Positions 33,701 through 45,700 of a stretch of DNA of 64,000 bases are shown one piece after another; within the stretch, counting starts at the first letter, position 1, and every line of letters starts with the position of its first letter. Source of the DNA: Scylla paramamosain. Lineage: Eukaryota; Arthropoda; Malacostraca; Decapoda; Portunidae. Under the pieces are notes generated by a model. That model saw only the letters and a program-made list of their open reading frames with translations. It was not told the DNA's origin and made no database searches. A program made the translations under genes and the position numbers. The DNA is taken from NCBI RefSeq assembly GCF_035594125.1, contig NC_087178.1, forward strand, positions 9,340,001-9,404,000. The letters run 5' to 3'.

Positions 33701-34904
33701 CAATTTAATATGATTGCCCTGCTTTTTAGTGCTTTATTGCATATCACGCTCAAAAACATTAAAAAGACACTTTTTTGGTAATGTCATTCTTTTTCCAACA
33801 TGAAGGTAGTTTCGCATGTAATTTGTCATTTTCGTAACTAAGAATGTGAAAAACACACAAAATACACAATTTGGTAAGGTAGTTTAAAAAGTTAAACGTA
33901 AGGTAAGGTAAGGTAAGGTAAGTTTGGTAAAGTAGTTTAAAAGTGTTATTCAAGCATTTCATCATTTTGGTATGTAAGAAATTTCTCTATATACACGAGT
34001 TTTTGCGTTTATTTCCTTGTGGTTCTTTTAAAACTATAAAACACTCATTATACACGTTTCTCGTAATGTCCTTTTGTTTCCTAATATAAAGTGCTTTACC
34101 TCCATTTCTGCATTTTTTTTTGTATTTAACAAGCTCAAAAAACACTCAAAATGTATCTTTTTGGTAATGTTATTCTATTTCTTTATATAGGTTGGTTTGC
34201 ATCCGCTTTAGCGTTTTTCTACGTAAAACATTGAAAAGACACGTTTTCAGTAATTTTCTTTTGGATTCACATATTGACTGACTTCCATATTATTTATCGT
34301 TTTGGTACCTAACATACTGAAAAACACTGAAAAGACAGGTTTATGGTAAACTCTTTTAACTTCCCTATATAGGTGGCTTTGCATGCAGTTTAGGGTTTGG
34401 TACATAACAATCCGAAAAAAAAGGTATAATTAACTTTTTTGTTAATGTTCTTTTTTCCACATAAATTCCCTAAATTTTGGCAGAATTTTGGCATCTCGGT
34501 ATCTATAAGGATAAATATTTTTTTTTTGTTTATTATTATTTTTTCTAAATAAAGTGTTATTTGTGGGTTTTAGCTTTTGGGTACTGAAGGAACTTAAAAA
34601 ACACTCATAATACACGTTTCTCGTAATGTCCTTTCGTTTCCAAAACATAAGGTTCTTTGCATATATTTAAGCGTTTTTATAGATAACATGATCAAAAACA
34701 CTCAAAATACATGTATTTGGTAATATTATTCTGTTTCTCCATAAAATGTATTTTGCATGCGTGTTAGCGTTTTGGTATGTAAGGAGCTGAAAAACACTTA
34801 AAGGCAAGTTCTTGGTAAAATTTGGTTTTATTCCCATGTAATGTGATTGCCCTGTGTTTTAGTGCTTTATTGCGTAACACGCTCAAAAACACTGAAAAGA
34901 CATG
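30713..34904 (-). repeat. Core satellite HOR array, - orientation (right arm, outer part, and beyond)
   Basis: 30,713 to about 32,000 mirrors 24,770 down to 23,487. About 32,010 to 33,240 mirrors 20,690 down to 19,461. The 2.8 kb at 20,690-23,487 therefore has no counterpart at this point. Beyond 33,240 the - HOR continues without a mirror on the left. The segment from about 33,500 to 34,904 is instead a direct-orientation relative of about 29,100-30,233. Confidence 0.88.
33899..33936. repeat. Short (GGTAA)n minisatellite
   Basis: About five copies of a taagg/ggtaa pentamer lie inside a T1/T2 monomer junction. It appears to be a local expansion of the ggtaa already present in the monomer (ttggtaaggtag). 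Confidence 0.85.
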
Positions 34905-35376
34905 CAAAGTCTCCCATATGAGGAAATTAAAGACCTCACCAGAAATCTGTCTTTTGAGTGTTTTTCAGCATGTTAGGCACCAAAACGATAAATAATAAGG
35001 AACTCACGCTATGTGGGAATCCAAAAGAAAATTACTGAAAACGTGTCTTCTCAGTGTTTTACGTAGAAAAATGCTAAAACTGATGCAAACCAACCAATAT
35101 CAAGAAGCAGAAAAACATTACCAAAAATGTATATTTTGAGTGTTTTTGATCTTGTTACCTACAAAAAAACGCAAAAATTGATTCAAAGCACTCTATATTG
35201 GGAAACAAAGGGACATTGCAAGAAAAGTGTATAATGAATGTTTTATAGTTAAAAAAAAACACAAGGCAAAAAACGCATAAACTCGTGTATATGGAGAAGT
35301 TTCCTAGATATCAAAATGCTGAAACTCATGAATAACACTCTTAATTGAGAAACAGAACAACCTTACTAAATGCGTG
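34905..35376 (+). repeat. Inverted island of ~480 bp within - HOR (copy 3)
   Basis: Begins acatgcaaagtctcccatat and ends actaaatgcgtg before a flip to tcaaaaacactaaaaagcaa. It is the same island as at 30,234-30,712, carried in a direct duplication of about 1.3-1.9 kb. Confidence 0.9.
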
Positions 35377-35596
35377 TCAAAAACACTAAAAAGCAAGTTC
35401 TTCGTAAAAGTTGGTTTTATTTCCATGTAATATGATTGCCCTGCTTTTTAGTGCCTTATTGCCTAAGACGCTCAAAAACACTCAAAGACACTTTTCTGGT
35501 AATGTCATTTTTTTCCCACATAAATCTAGTTTCGCATGGAATTTGGGGTTTTGATAACTAAGAATGTTAAAAAAAAACTCAAAATACACGCATTTA
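35377..35596 (-). repeat. Satellite, short - segment
   Basis: Two to three reverse monomers (T3, T2 and part of T1) lie between orientation switches at about 35,377 and 35,597. Confidence 0.8.
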
Positions 35597-35925
35597 GGTA
35601 CTAAGAATCAAAAACACATGATTAGAACTTTATATGGAAAAATAACTCTACCGAAAACTTTTACTTAAACTTTTTTTTATATTGTTAAGTACCAAAAGAC
35701 AAAATGCATTGGAAGCCCCCTTTATCGGGAAACGAAACGACATTATCATCAACGTGTCTTCTGAGTGTTTTTCAACGTGTTAGACACCAAAACGCTGAAA
35801 AGCATGGAAAACGCTCCATGAAGGAATACAAAATAACATTACTAAAAACCTGTTTTAAAGGTTCTTATGTACAGAAACGCTAAAACTCAAGCAAAACACC
35901 CTTTATAGAGAAGCGAAATAAATAT
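35597..35925 (+). repeat. Satellite, + segment left of CR1 insertion
   Basis: About 3.5 + monomers (T1, T2, T3, T4), less HOR-like. They end in a T4 monomer at agagaagcgaaataa, where the CR1-like element begins. The matching T4 end and T5 monomer resume at 39,750. Confidence 0.8.
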
Positions 35926-36353
35926 TTCGTTGATAAATTACATTCAGGACAGTTAGGGAATATCCTTACAGAAGAATAAGATCGCAGAAGAATGATCCTA
36001 AATGGATGACTGAGGTTAAAACATTACATAGGGCGAAAGAGAAGTATATATGAGATTAAAGACAAGGGAAGTGGTTTTAAGGCCATAATATAATGAGTTA
36101 GAAAAGTCAGGAGTTTAACAAGGAAAGCTTAAAATAGTTATGAATTAAAGGTAGCCAGCCAAGCGAAGATGGACCCCAAGGGATTTTATCAGGTATATAA
36201 GACGAAAAATAGAGAAACAATAGTTACTTAAAGACAGCAGAATGGGACCTGCTTAGTTGTTGGGAGGAGATTAGTAAAATTGTAAACGAGTATTTTTTAA
36301 CTGTCTTTACCCAAGAAAACATGCAGGATTTGCCGAATAGTGACAAGATATTT
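35926..36353 (+). mobile_element. CR1-like LINE, 5' piece (linker before reverse transcriptase)
   Basis: Non-satellite sequence encoding, in broken + frames, the CR1-type segment before RT. A recognisable stretch near 36,285-36,350 reads NEYFLTVFTQENMQDLPNSD followed by KI. It stops at gatattt (36,347-36,353), and the continuation IFRVKENEKLTDITITKEIV is found at 38,527. The element is therefore one insertion split by satellite. Confidence 0.8.
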
Positions 36354-38526
36354 TTTATAATGATTTTTTTTTACAAAATTTCCCTTAATTTTTCCAGAAT
36401 TTTGGTATCACGGTACCTATGAAGATGAATAACAAATTTTTATTTTCTCTCTATAAAGTGTTATTTGTGAGTTTTAGCTTTTTGGTACTTAAGGAACTTA
36501 AAAACACTCATAATACACGATTTTCGTAATGTCCTTTTCTTATACAAACAAAGGGTTCTTTACATGTATTTAAGCGTTTTTATAGGTAACATGATCAAAA
36601 ACACTCAAAATACATATTTTTGGTAATGTTATTCTGTTTCTCCATAAAGGGTGTTTTACATGCGTTTTAGCGTTTTGGTATGTACGAGTAAGGAGTTAAA
36701 AAAACACTTAAAGGCAAGTTCTTCGTAAAAGTTGGTTTTATTCCCAAGTGATGTGATTGTTCTGCTTTTTAGTGCTTTGTTGCATATCACGCTCAAAAAC
36801 ACTGAAAAGACATTTTTCTGATAATGTCATTTTTTTCCCATATAAAGGTAGTTTCGCATGTAATTTGCCAATTTCGTAACTAAGAATGTGAAAAACACTC
36901 AAAATACACAATCTATGGTTGGTTTCCATCCGTTTTAGCATTTTCTACGTAAAACACCGGAAAGATACGTTTTCAGTAATTTTGTTTCGGATTCCCATAT
37001 AGATTGACTTTCTTGGGTGAAAAACACTTATAAGACAGTTTTCTGGCAAAGACGTTTAATTTCCCCATATAGGCGGCCTTGCATGCACTTAAGGGGTTTG
37101 GTACATAACAGTCCGAAAAAAAAAGCTAAATTTAACTTTTTTGATAATGTTCTTATTTCATATAATTTCCTGAACTTTGCCCGAATTTTTGCACCTCGTT
37201 ACCTGTCAAGATGAATAAGAATGTAAAAAAAATATCGTATTTTTTGTATTTATTTATTTATTTATTTTTTCAATAAAGAGTGTAATTTGTGGCTATTAGC
37301 TTTTTCGTACTTAATGAACTTAAAAACACTCATAATACACGTTTCTCGTAATGTCGTTTCATTTCCCAAAAATAGGGTTTTTTGCATGTATTTAAGCGTT
37401 TTTATTGGTAACATGATCAAAAACACTCAAAATACTTGTTTTTGGTAATGTTATTCTGTTTCACCATAAAGTGTATTTTGAATGCATTTTAGTGTTTTGG
37501 TATATAAGGAGCTCAAATACACTTAAAGGCAAGTTCTTGTTAAAAATTGGTTTTATTCCAATGTAATGTGATTGCACTGCTTTTTAGTGCTTTATTGCCT
37601 AACACGCTCAAAAACACTCAAAAGACATTTTTCTGGTAATGTCATTTTTTTCACACATAAAGCTGGTTTTGCATGTAATTTGGGGTTTTGGTAACTAAGG
37701 ATGTGAAAAACACTCAAAATACTCACATTTGGTAAAATAGTTTTGTTTCTCAATTAAAATTCTTATTCATGAGTTTCAGCATTTTGGAATGTATGAAACT
37801 TCTATATATACATGAGTTTTTGCGGTTTTTGCCTTGTGGTTCTTGTGAAACTATAAGACACTCATTATACTCGTTTCTCATAATGTCCATTTGCTTCCCA
37901 ATATAGAGTGCTTTCCATCCATTTTCGCGTTTTTTTAGGTAACAATTTCAAAAACTCAAAATATACCTTTTTGGTAATGTTATTCGATTTCTTCCTTTTG
38001 GTTGGTTTGCATCCGTTTTAGCGTTTTCTACGTAAAACACCGAAAAGACACGTTTTCAGTAATTTTGTTTTGGATTCCCATATAGATTGACTTTCTTGGG
38101 TTTTATCGTGTTGGTTCCTAACATGCTGAAAAACACTCATAAGACAGTTTTCTGGCAAAGACGTTTAATTTCCCCATATAGGTGGCTTTGCATGCACTTT
38201 AGGGGTGTGGTACATAACAGTCCGAAAAAAAAGCTAAATTTAACTTTTTTGATAATGTTCTTATTTCATATAATTTCCTGAACTTTGCCCGAATTTTGGC
38301 ATCTCGTTACCTGCGAAGATGAATAAGAATGAAAAAAAAATATCGTATTTTTTTATTTTTATTTTTTTTCTCAATAAAGAGTGTAATTTGTGGCTATTAG
38401 CTTTTCGTACTTAATGAACTTAAAAATACTCATAATACACGTTTCTCGTAATGTCCTTTCATTTCCCAAAAATAGGGTTCTTTGCATGTATTTAAGCGTT
38501 TTTATTGGTTACATGATCAAAATCAT
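36354..38526 (-). repeat. 2.17 kb block of HOR satellite, - orientation, inserted inside the CR1-like LINE
   Basis: Reverse-oriented HOR material of about two units. The repeated phrase tagattgactttcttggg recurs 1,083 bp apart (ending at 37,017 and 38,100). It is flanked by gatattt on both sides (36,347-36,353 and 38,527-38,533). Its closest relatives by eye are + sequences around 20.3-22.5 kb, for example the shared deviant spellings gaaagtca/tgactttc and ataaaaccc/gggttttat. An internal junction lies at about 36,913. Confidence 0.88.
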
Positions 38527-39749
38527 GATATTTAGAGTAAAAGAAAATGAGAAGCTGACAGATATTACCATAACTAAAGAGATAGTGGAACAGGAGATAG
38601 ATAAGCTGAAAAGTTCAAGTCACCAGGACCAGATGAAATATATTCCACAGTATTTAAGAATTGGAAAAAGGTTATAAGTAATCTGGATAAGGTCATGGCC
38701 AAACGGCAGGCGACAGAGTGTTGTAATAAACGGCTCTAAATCCGAGTGGGGTCAAGTAACTAGTGGGGTGACAAAGGGATTATTAGTATTAGGGCCGATA
38801 TTGTTTGTAATATATGTCAATGACTTGGATAGTGGAATTAGTAGTGTTGTTAGTAAATTTGCGGATGACACGAAAGTATGTAGATTAATTAGGTCAAATC
38901 GCCTTGCTGGCAGATTTGGATAGGATGAACGAATGGACAGACAGATGGCAAATGCAGTTTAATATCAACAAATGCAAAGCACTTAGCGTAAGTAGAAGAA
39001 ACCCACACAGTAGTTACACAATGAACAACCAAGTTCTGGTAGGTTCAGGGTTAGAAAAAGATTTGAGATTTAAAGTTAGCTCTGAACTCAGTCTAAGAAA
39101 GCAATGCAAAGAGGCCAGAAACAAAGCAAATAGTGTATTATGATTCATTTTCAGGAGTGCTAAAAGTAAAACTCCCGAAGTAATATTAAAGTTACATTTA
39201 GCGCTGGTCAGACCTCATCTAGACTACGCTGTCCTATTCTGGTCACCACATCACAGGAAGGATAAAGGTCTATTAGAATCACTTTAAAGGAGAATGACTA
39301 AAAGGATACAGGGGATGAGGAGTATTCCTTACAAAGCGAGATTCAAGCTGTTAAATTTACATTCTTTAGAGAGACGTAGGTTAAGAGTGGACCTGAGAGA
39401 AGTCTTTAAGTGGTATATGGGTTATAACAAGGGGAACATAAGGAAAATTCTTAGAATCTGTAACCATGATAGAACAAGAAAAATAGAACATCAAGTTTTC
39501 AGGCTTGAGCCTGAAAACTTGATGTTCAAAAAGGAAACAGGAAGGAATTGGATTTCAAATACAGTAGTAGATGATTAGAACGGACTTAGTAATCAAGCTA
39601 TTAGTGCTGAGGCATTTGGCACTGTAGCAGAAAATTACACATTTATAGATGGGGATGATAGGTAGGCATATTTCATACAAGTACTGCCACGTGTAGGCCT
39701 GATGCCTTCTTGCATATTTACTTATTTCTTATGTTCTTATGTTCTTATT
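38527..39749 (+). pseudogene. CR1-like LINE, reverse transcriptase and C-terminal region, dead
   Basis: Encodes the CR1-type RT in degenerate + frames: IDKLKSSSHQDQMKYIPQYL at the RT start, a deletion near 38,695 that removes the fingers and first catalytic Asp, and RRQRVVINGSKSEWG. GVTKG follows where GVPQG is usual, then LGPILFVIYVNDLD, and then FADDTKVCRL (catalytic ADD, about 38,860). A frame at 38,904-39,143 gives WTDRWQMQFNINKCKALSVS. A frame at 39,294-39,578 gives MTKRIQGMRSIPYKARFKLL, then RNWISNTVVDD. The 3' UTR ends in three copies of ttatgttc (39,721-39,749), and short tandem 3' tails are characteristic of CR1 elements. Multiple stops make it inactive. The satellite resumes immediately afterwards. 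Confidence 0.88.
39486..39527. repeat. Near-perfect 42 bp palindrome within CR1 C-terminal sequence
   Basis: Twenty-base arms, gaacatcaagttttcaggct and its reverse complement, surround a 2-base centre (tg). It lies where CR1 proteins usually have a short variable loop before the RNW motif. It looks like a fold-back duplication of local sequence. Confidence 0.95.
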
Positions 39750-42700
39750 ACCAAATGCGTGTATTTGCAGTATTTTCAGCTCTTCCGTGAAAAATAAAAT
39801 CCCAAAATGCATGCAAAGCACCCTAAATGAGGAAAAAAAGGGACATTACGAGAAACGTTCATTATAAGTGTTTTTGAGTTTCTTAGATACCAAAACGCTG
39901 AAACTCATGAATAACACTCTTAATTGAGAAACAGAACAACCTTACCAAATGCGTTTATATTGAGTGTTTTTCACATTTTTGGTTACCAAAACCCCAAATT
40001 GCATACGAAACTAGCTTTATGTGGAAAGAAAAAAAAAGACATTTCCAGAAAAGTGTCTTTTGGGTGTTTTTGAGCGTGTTAGGCAATAAAGCACTAAAAA
40101 GCAGGGCAGTCACATTACATGGGAATAAAACCAACTTTTACCAAGAACTTGCCTTTAAGTGTTTTTCAGCTCCTAACATACCAAAACGCTAAAACGCATG
40201 CAAAACACCCTTTATGAAGAAACAGAATAACATTACCAAAAACATGTATTTTGAGTGTTTTCTATCATGTTACCTATAAAAACTCTTAAATACATGCAAA
40301 GAACCCTATGTTTGGGAAACGAGAAACGTGTATTATGAATGTTATTAAATTCCTTAAGCACCAAAAAGCCAAAATCCACAAATAACACTCTTTATAGAGA
40401 AACAAAAAAAAAAAGTAATTTTTTTTTTATTCTTCTTTCTAGGTACCGAGATGCCAAAATTCTGGCAAAATTCAGGGAAATTATGTGGAAAAAAAAACAT
40501 TATCATAAAAGTTTATTTTTTTCTTTTTTTTCGGACAGTTATGTATCAAAACCTAAATTGCATGCAAAGCCACCTCTATAGGGAAATTAAACGACTTTAC
40601 CGGAAACCTGTCTTTTGAGTGTTTTTCAGCATGTTAGGCACCAAAACAATAAATAATATGGAAGTCACTCGAAATGGGAATCCAAAACAAAATCACTTAA
40701 CACTTGTCTTTTCAGTGTTTTACGTAGAAAGACGCTAAAACGGATGCAAACAAACCAATATGAAGAAATAGAATAACATTGCCAAAAAGGTATATTTTGA
40801 GTGTTTTTGAGCCTGTTACCTACAAAAAATGCTGAAACTCATGAATAACACTCTTGATTAAGATACAGAACAACCTTACCAAATGCGTGTATTTTGAGTG
40901 TTTTTCACATTCTTAGTTACCAAAACACGAAATAGCATGCGAAACTAGGTTTATGTGGGGAAAAAAATATATTGCCAGAAAATGTCTTTTGTGTGTTTAT
41001 GAGCGTGTTAGGCAATAAAGTACTTAAAAGAAGGGCGATCACATTACATGTGAATAAAACAAACTTTTACCAAGAACTTGCCGTTAAATATTTTTAAGCT
41101 CCTTACATACCAAAACGCTAAAACAAATGCAAAACTCCTTTATGGAGAAACACAATAACATTACAAAAAACATGTATTTTCAGTGTTTTTGATTATGTTA
41201 CCAATAAAAACGCTTAAATACATGCAAAGAATCCTATGTTTGGAAAACGAAAGGACATTACGAGAAACGTGTATTATAAGTGTTTTTAAGTTACTTAAAT
41301 ACCAAAAAGCTAAAACCCACAAATAACACTCCTTATAAAGAAACCCTCCAAAAAAATAAATAAATAAATAAATATGTAAATAAATTAAAAAGATGAAAAT
41401 AATATTTTTTTTTTTTTTTGTTATTCATCTTTATTGGTACTGAGATGCCAAAATTCTGTTAAAATTCAGGGAAATTATGTGGATAAAAGAATATTATCGA
41501 AAAAGTTAATTTTAGCTTTTTTTTTTCGGACTGTTATGTACCAAACCCTAAAGTGCATGCAAAGCCATCTATATGGAGAAATTAAACGACTTTACAAGAA
41601 AACTGTCTTTTGAGTGTTTTTCAGCATGTTAGGCACCAAAACGATAAAAAATGACTAAAGTCACTCTATATGGGAATCCAAAACAAAATTACTGAAAACG
41701 TGTCTTTTCAGTGTTTTACGTAAAAAACGCTAAAACGGATGCAAACAGACCAATATGAAGAAATAGAATAACATTACCAAAAAGGTATATTTTAAGTATT
41801 TTTGAGCTTGTGACCAACAAAAAAAAAAAAAAAACGTGAAAATGGATGCAAAGCTCTCTATATTTGGAAATAAAAAGACATTACGAGAAACGTGTATAAT
41901 GAGTATTTTATAGTTTCACAAGAACCACGAAGCAAAAAAACGCAAAAACTAGTGTATATGGAGAAGTTTCTTAGATACCAAAATGCTGAAACTCCTAAAT
42001 AACACTCTTAATTCAGAAACAGAATAACATTACTAATTGCGTGTATTTTGAGTGTTTTTCACATTCTTAGTTACTAGAACCCCAAATTGCATGCAAAACT
42101 AGCTTTATGTGGGAAAAAAAATGACTACCAGAAAAGTGTCTGTTGAGGGTTTTTGAGAGAGTTAGGCAATAAAGCACTAAAAAGGAGGGCAATCACATTA
42201 CATGGGAATAAAACCAACTTTTAAGTATTTTTTAACTCCTTATATACCAAAACGCTAAAACACATGCAAAACACCCTTTATGGAGAAACAGATTAACATT
42301 ACCAAAAACATTTATTTTGAGTGTTTTTGATCATGTTACCTCTAAAAATGCTTAAATACATGCAAAGAACCCTATGTCTGGGAAACGAAAGGACATTATG
42401 AGAAACGTGTATTATGTGTGTTTTTAAGTTCCATAAGTACCTAAAAGCTAAAACCTCTTTATAGAGAAAAAACAAAGAAATAATAAAAAAATAGGATTTT
42501 TTTTTATTCTTCTTCATAGGTACTGAGATGCCAAAATTCTGGCAAAATTCAGGGAAATTATGTGTAAAAAGAACATTATCGAACAAAGTTAATTTTAGCT
42601 TTTTTTTTCGGACTGTTATGTACCAAACCATGAAGTGCATGCAAATCCAACTATATGGGGAAATTAAACGACTTTATGAGAAACCTGTGTTTCTAGTGTT

Positions 42701-45700
42701 TTTCAGCATGTTAGTCACCAAAACAATAAATAATATTGAAGTCATTCTATGTGGGAATCCAAAACAAATTACTTTAAACGTGTCTTTTTCGTGTTTTACG
42801 TAGAAAAACGCTAAAACGGATGCAAACCAACCAATATGAAGAAATAGAATAAGATTACCAAAAAGGTATAATTTGAGTGTTTTTTTAGCTTTTTACTTAC
42901 AAAAAACGCGAAAATGGATGCAAAGCTCTCTCTATTGGTTAACAAAAGGACATTATGAAAAACGTGTATAATGAGTGTTTTATAGATTCTCAAGAATCAC
43001 AAGGCAAAAAACGCAAAAACTCATATATATGGAGAAGTTTCTTAGATACCAAAATGCTGAAACTCCTGAATAAAACTCTAAATTGAGAAACAGAACAACC
43101 TTACCAAATGCGTGTATTTTGAGTGTTTTTCACATTCTTAGTTACCAAAACGCCAAATTTTATGTGAAAGTAGCTTTTTGTGGGAAAAAAAATGACATTA
43201 CCAGAAAAGTGTCTTTTAAGTGTTATTTTTTTTTTTTTTTTTACATGATAGGCAATAAAGCACTAAAAAGCAGGGCAATCATATTACATGGGAATAAAAC
43301 TAACTTTTACTAACAACTTGCCTTTAAGTGTTTTTGAGCTCCTTATGTATCAAAACGCTAAAACGAATGCAAAACACCCTTTATGGAGAAAGAGAATAAC
43401 ATTACCAAAAACATGTATTTTGAGTGTTTTTGATCATGTTAACTATAAAAACTCTTAAATACATGCAAAGAACCTTATGTTTGGGAAATTAAAGGGCATT
43501 TCGAGAAACATGTATTACAAGTGTTTTTAAGTTCTTTAAGTACCATTTAGCTAAAACACTGTTTATAGAAAAAAAATAAATAAATAAAAGAATAAAAAAG
43601 AATTTATTTATTTTTTTGTTATTCATCTTCATAGGTACCAAGATGCCAAAATTCTGGCAAAATTCAGGAAAATTATGTGAAAAAAGAAAATTATGAAAAA
43701 AATTTAATTTTAGCTTTTTTTCGGACTGTGATATACCAAACCCTAAAGTGCATGCAAAGCCACCTATATGAGGAAATTAAAGGACTTTACGAGAAACCTG
43801 TCTTTTGAGTGTTTTTCAGCATGTTAGGCACCAAAACGATATATAATATGGAAGTCACTCAATATGGAATCCATCACAAAATTACTGAAAAAGTGTCTTT
43901 TCAGTGTTTTACGTACAAAAAACGCTAAAACGGATGCAAACCAAAGAATATGAAGTAATAGAATAACACTACCAAAAAAGGTATTTTTTCAGTATTTTTG
44001 AGCTTCTTATCTACAAAAAACCCGAAAATGGATAGAAAGCACTCTATATTGAGATACAAAAGGACATTACGAGAAAATTGTATAATGAGTGTTTTATAGT
44101 TTCACAAGAACCACAAGGCAAAAAACGCAAAAACTCGTGTATATGGATAAGTTTCTTAGATACCAAAATGCTGAAACTGAGGAAAAACACTCTTAATTGA
44201 GAAAACAGAACAACCTTACGATATGCGTGTATTTTGACTGTTTTTCACATTCTTAGTTACCAAAACCCCAAATTGCATGCAAAACTAGCTTTATGTGGTA
44301 AAAAAAATGACATTTCCAGAAAACTGTCTTTTGAGTGTTTTTGACCGTGTTAGGCAATAAAACACTAAAAAGGAGGTCAATCACATTACATGGGAATAAA
44401 ACCATCTTTTACCAAGAACTTGCCTTTAAGTATTTTTGAGCTCCTTATATTCCAAAACGCTAAAACGCATGCAAAACACGCTTTATGGAGAAACAGATTA
44501 ACATTACCAAAAACATGTATTTTGAGAGTTTTTGATCATGTTACCACTAATAACACTTTAATACATGTAAAAAAACCCTATGTCTGGGAAACGAAAGGAC
44601 ATTAGGAGAAACGTGTACGTATTATGAGTCTTTTTAAGTTCCATAAGTACCAAAAAGCTAAAACCTCTTTATAGAGAGAAAAAAAGTTAATAAATAAATA
44701 GGATTTTTTTTTTTTTTGTTATTCTTCTCCATAGGTATCGAGATCACAAAATTCTGGCAAAATTCAAGGAAATTATATGAAAAAGAACATTATCAAAAAA
44801 TTTAATTTTAGGTTTTTTTTCGGACTGTTATGCACAAAACCAAAAAGTGCATGCAAACCCAACTATATGGGGAAATTAAACGACTTTACGAGAAACCTGT
44901 GTTTCTAGTGTTTTTCAGCATGTTAGTCACCAAAACAATTAACAATATGGAATTCATTCTATTTGGGAATCCAAAACAAATTACTGAAAACGTGTCTTTT
45001 CCGTGTTTTAAGTAGAAAAATGCTAAAACGGATGCAAACCAGCCAACATGAAAAAATAGAATAAGATTACCAAAAAGGTATATGTTGAGTATTTTTGAGC
45101 TTTTTACAAAAAAATATATAAATAAATAACGCGAAAATGGATGGAAAGCTCTCTATATTGGTTAACAAAAGGACACTACGAGAAACGTGTATAATGGGTG
45201 TTTTATAGATTCTCAAGAAGCACAAGGCAAAAAACGCAAAAACTCGTATATATGGAGAAGTTTCTTAGATACCAAAATGGTGAAACTCCTGAATAACACT
45301 CTTAATTGAGAAACAGAACAACCTTACCAAATGCGTGTATTTTGAGTGTTTTTCACATTCTTAGTTACCAAAACCCCAAATTTTATGTGAAAGTAGCTTT
45401 ATGTGGGAAAAAAAATGACTACCAGAAAAGTGTCTTTTAAGTGTTTTTTTCTTTTAGCATGATAGGCAATAAAGCACTAAAAATCAGGGCAATCACATTA
45501 CATGGGAATAAAATCAACTTTTACCAAGTGTTTTTTCTAAGTGTTTTTGAGCTCCTTATATACCAAAACGCTAAAACGCATGCAAAACACCCTTTATTTA
45601 GAAACAGAATAACATTACCAAAAACATGTATTTTGAGTGTTTTTGATCATGTTACCTATAAAAACGCTTAAATACATGCAAAGAATCTTATGTTTGGGAA

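Noticed and set aside
33899..33936. Possible telomere-type repeat
   Set aside because: The unit is TAAGG/GGTAA, not a rotation of the arthropod TTAGG. There are only about five copies, and it arises from monomer text.
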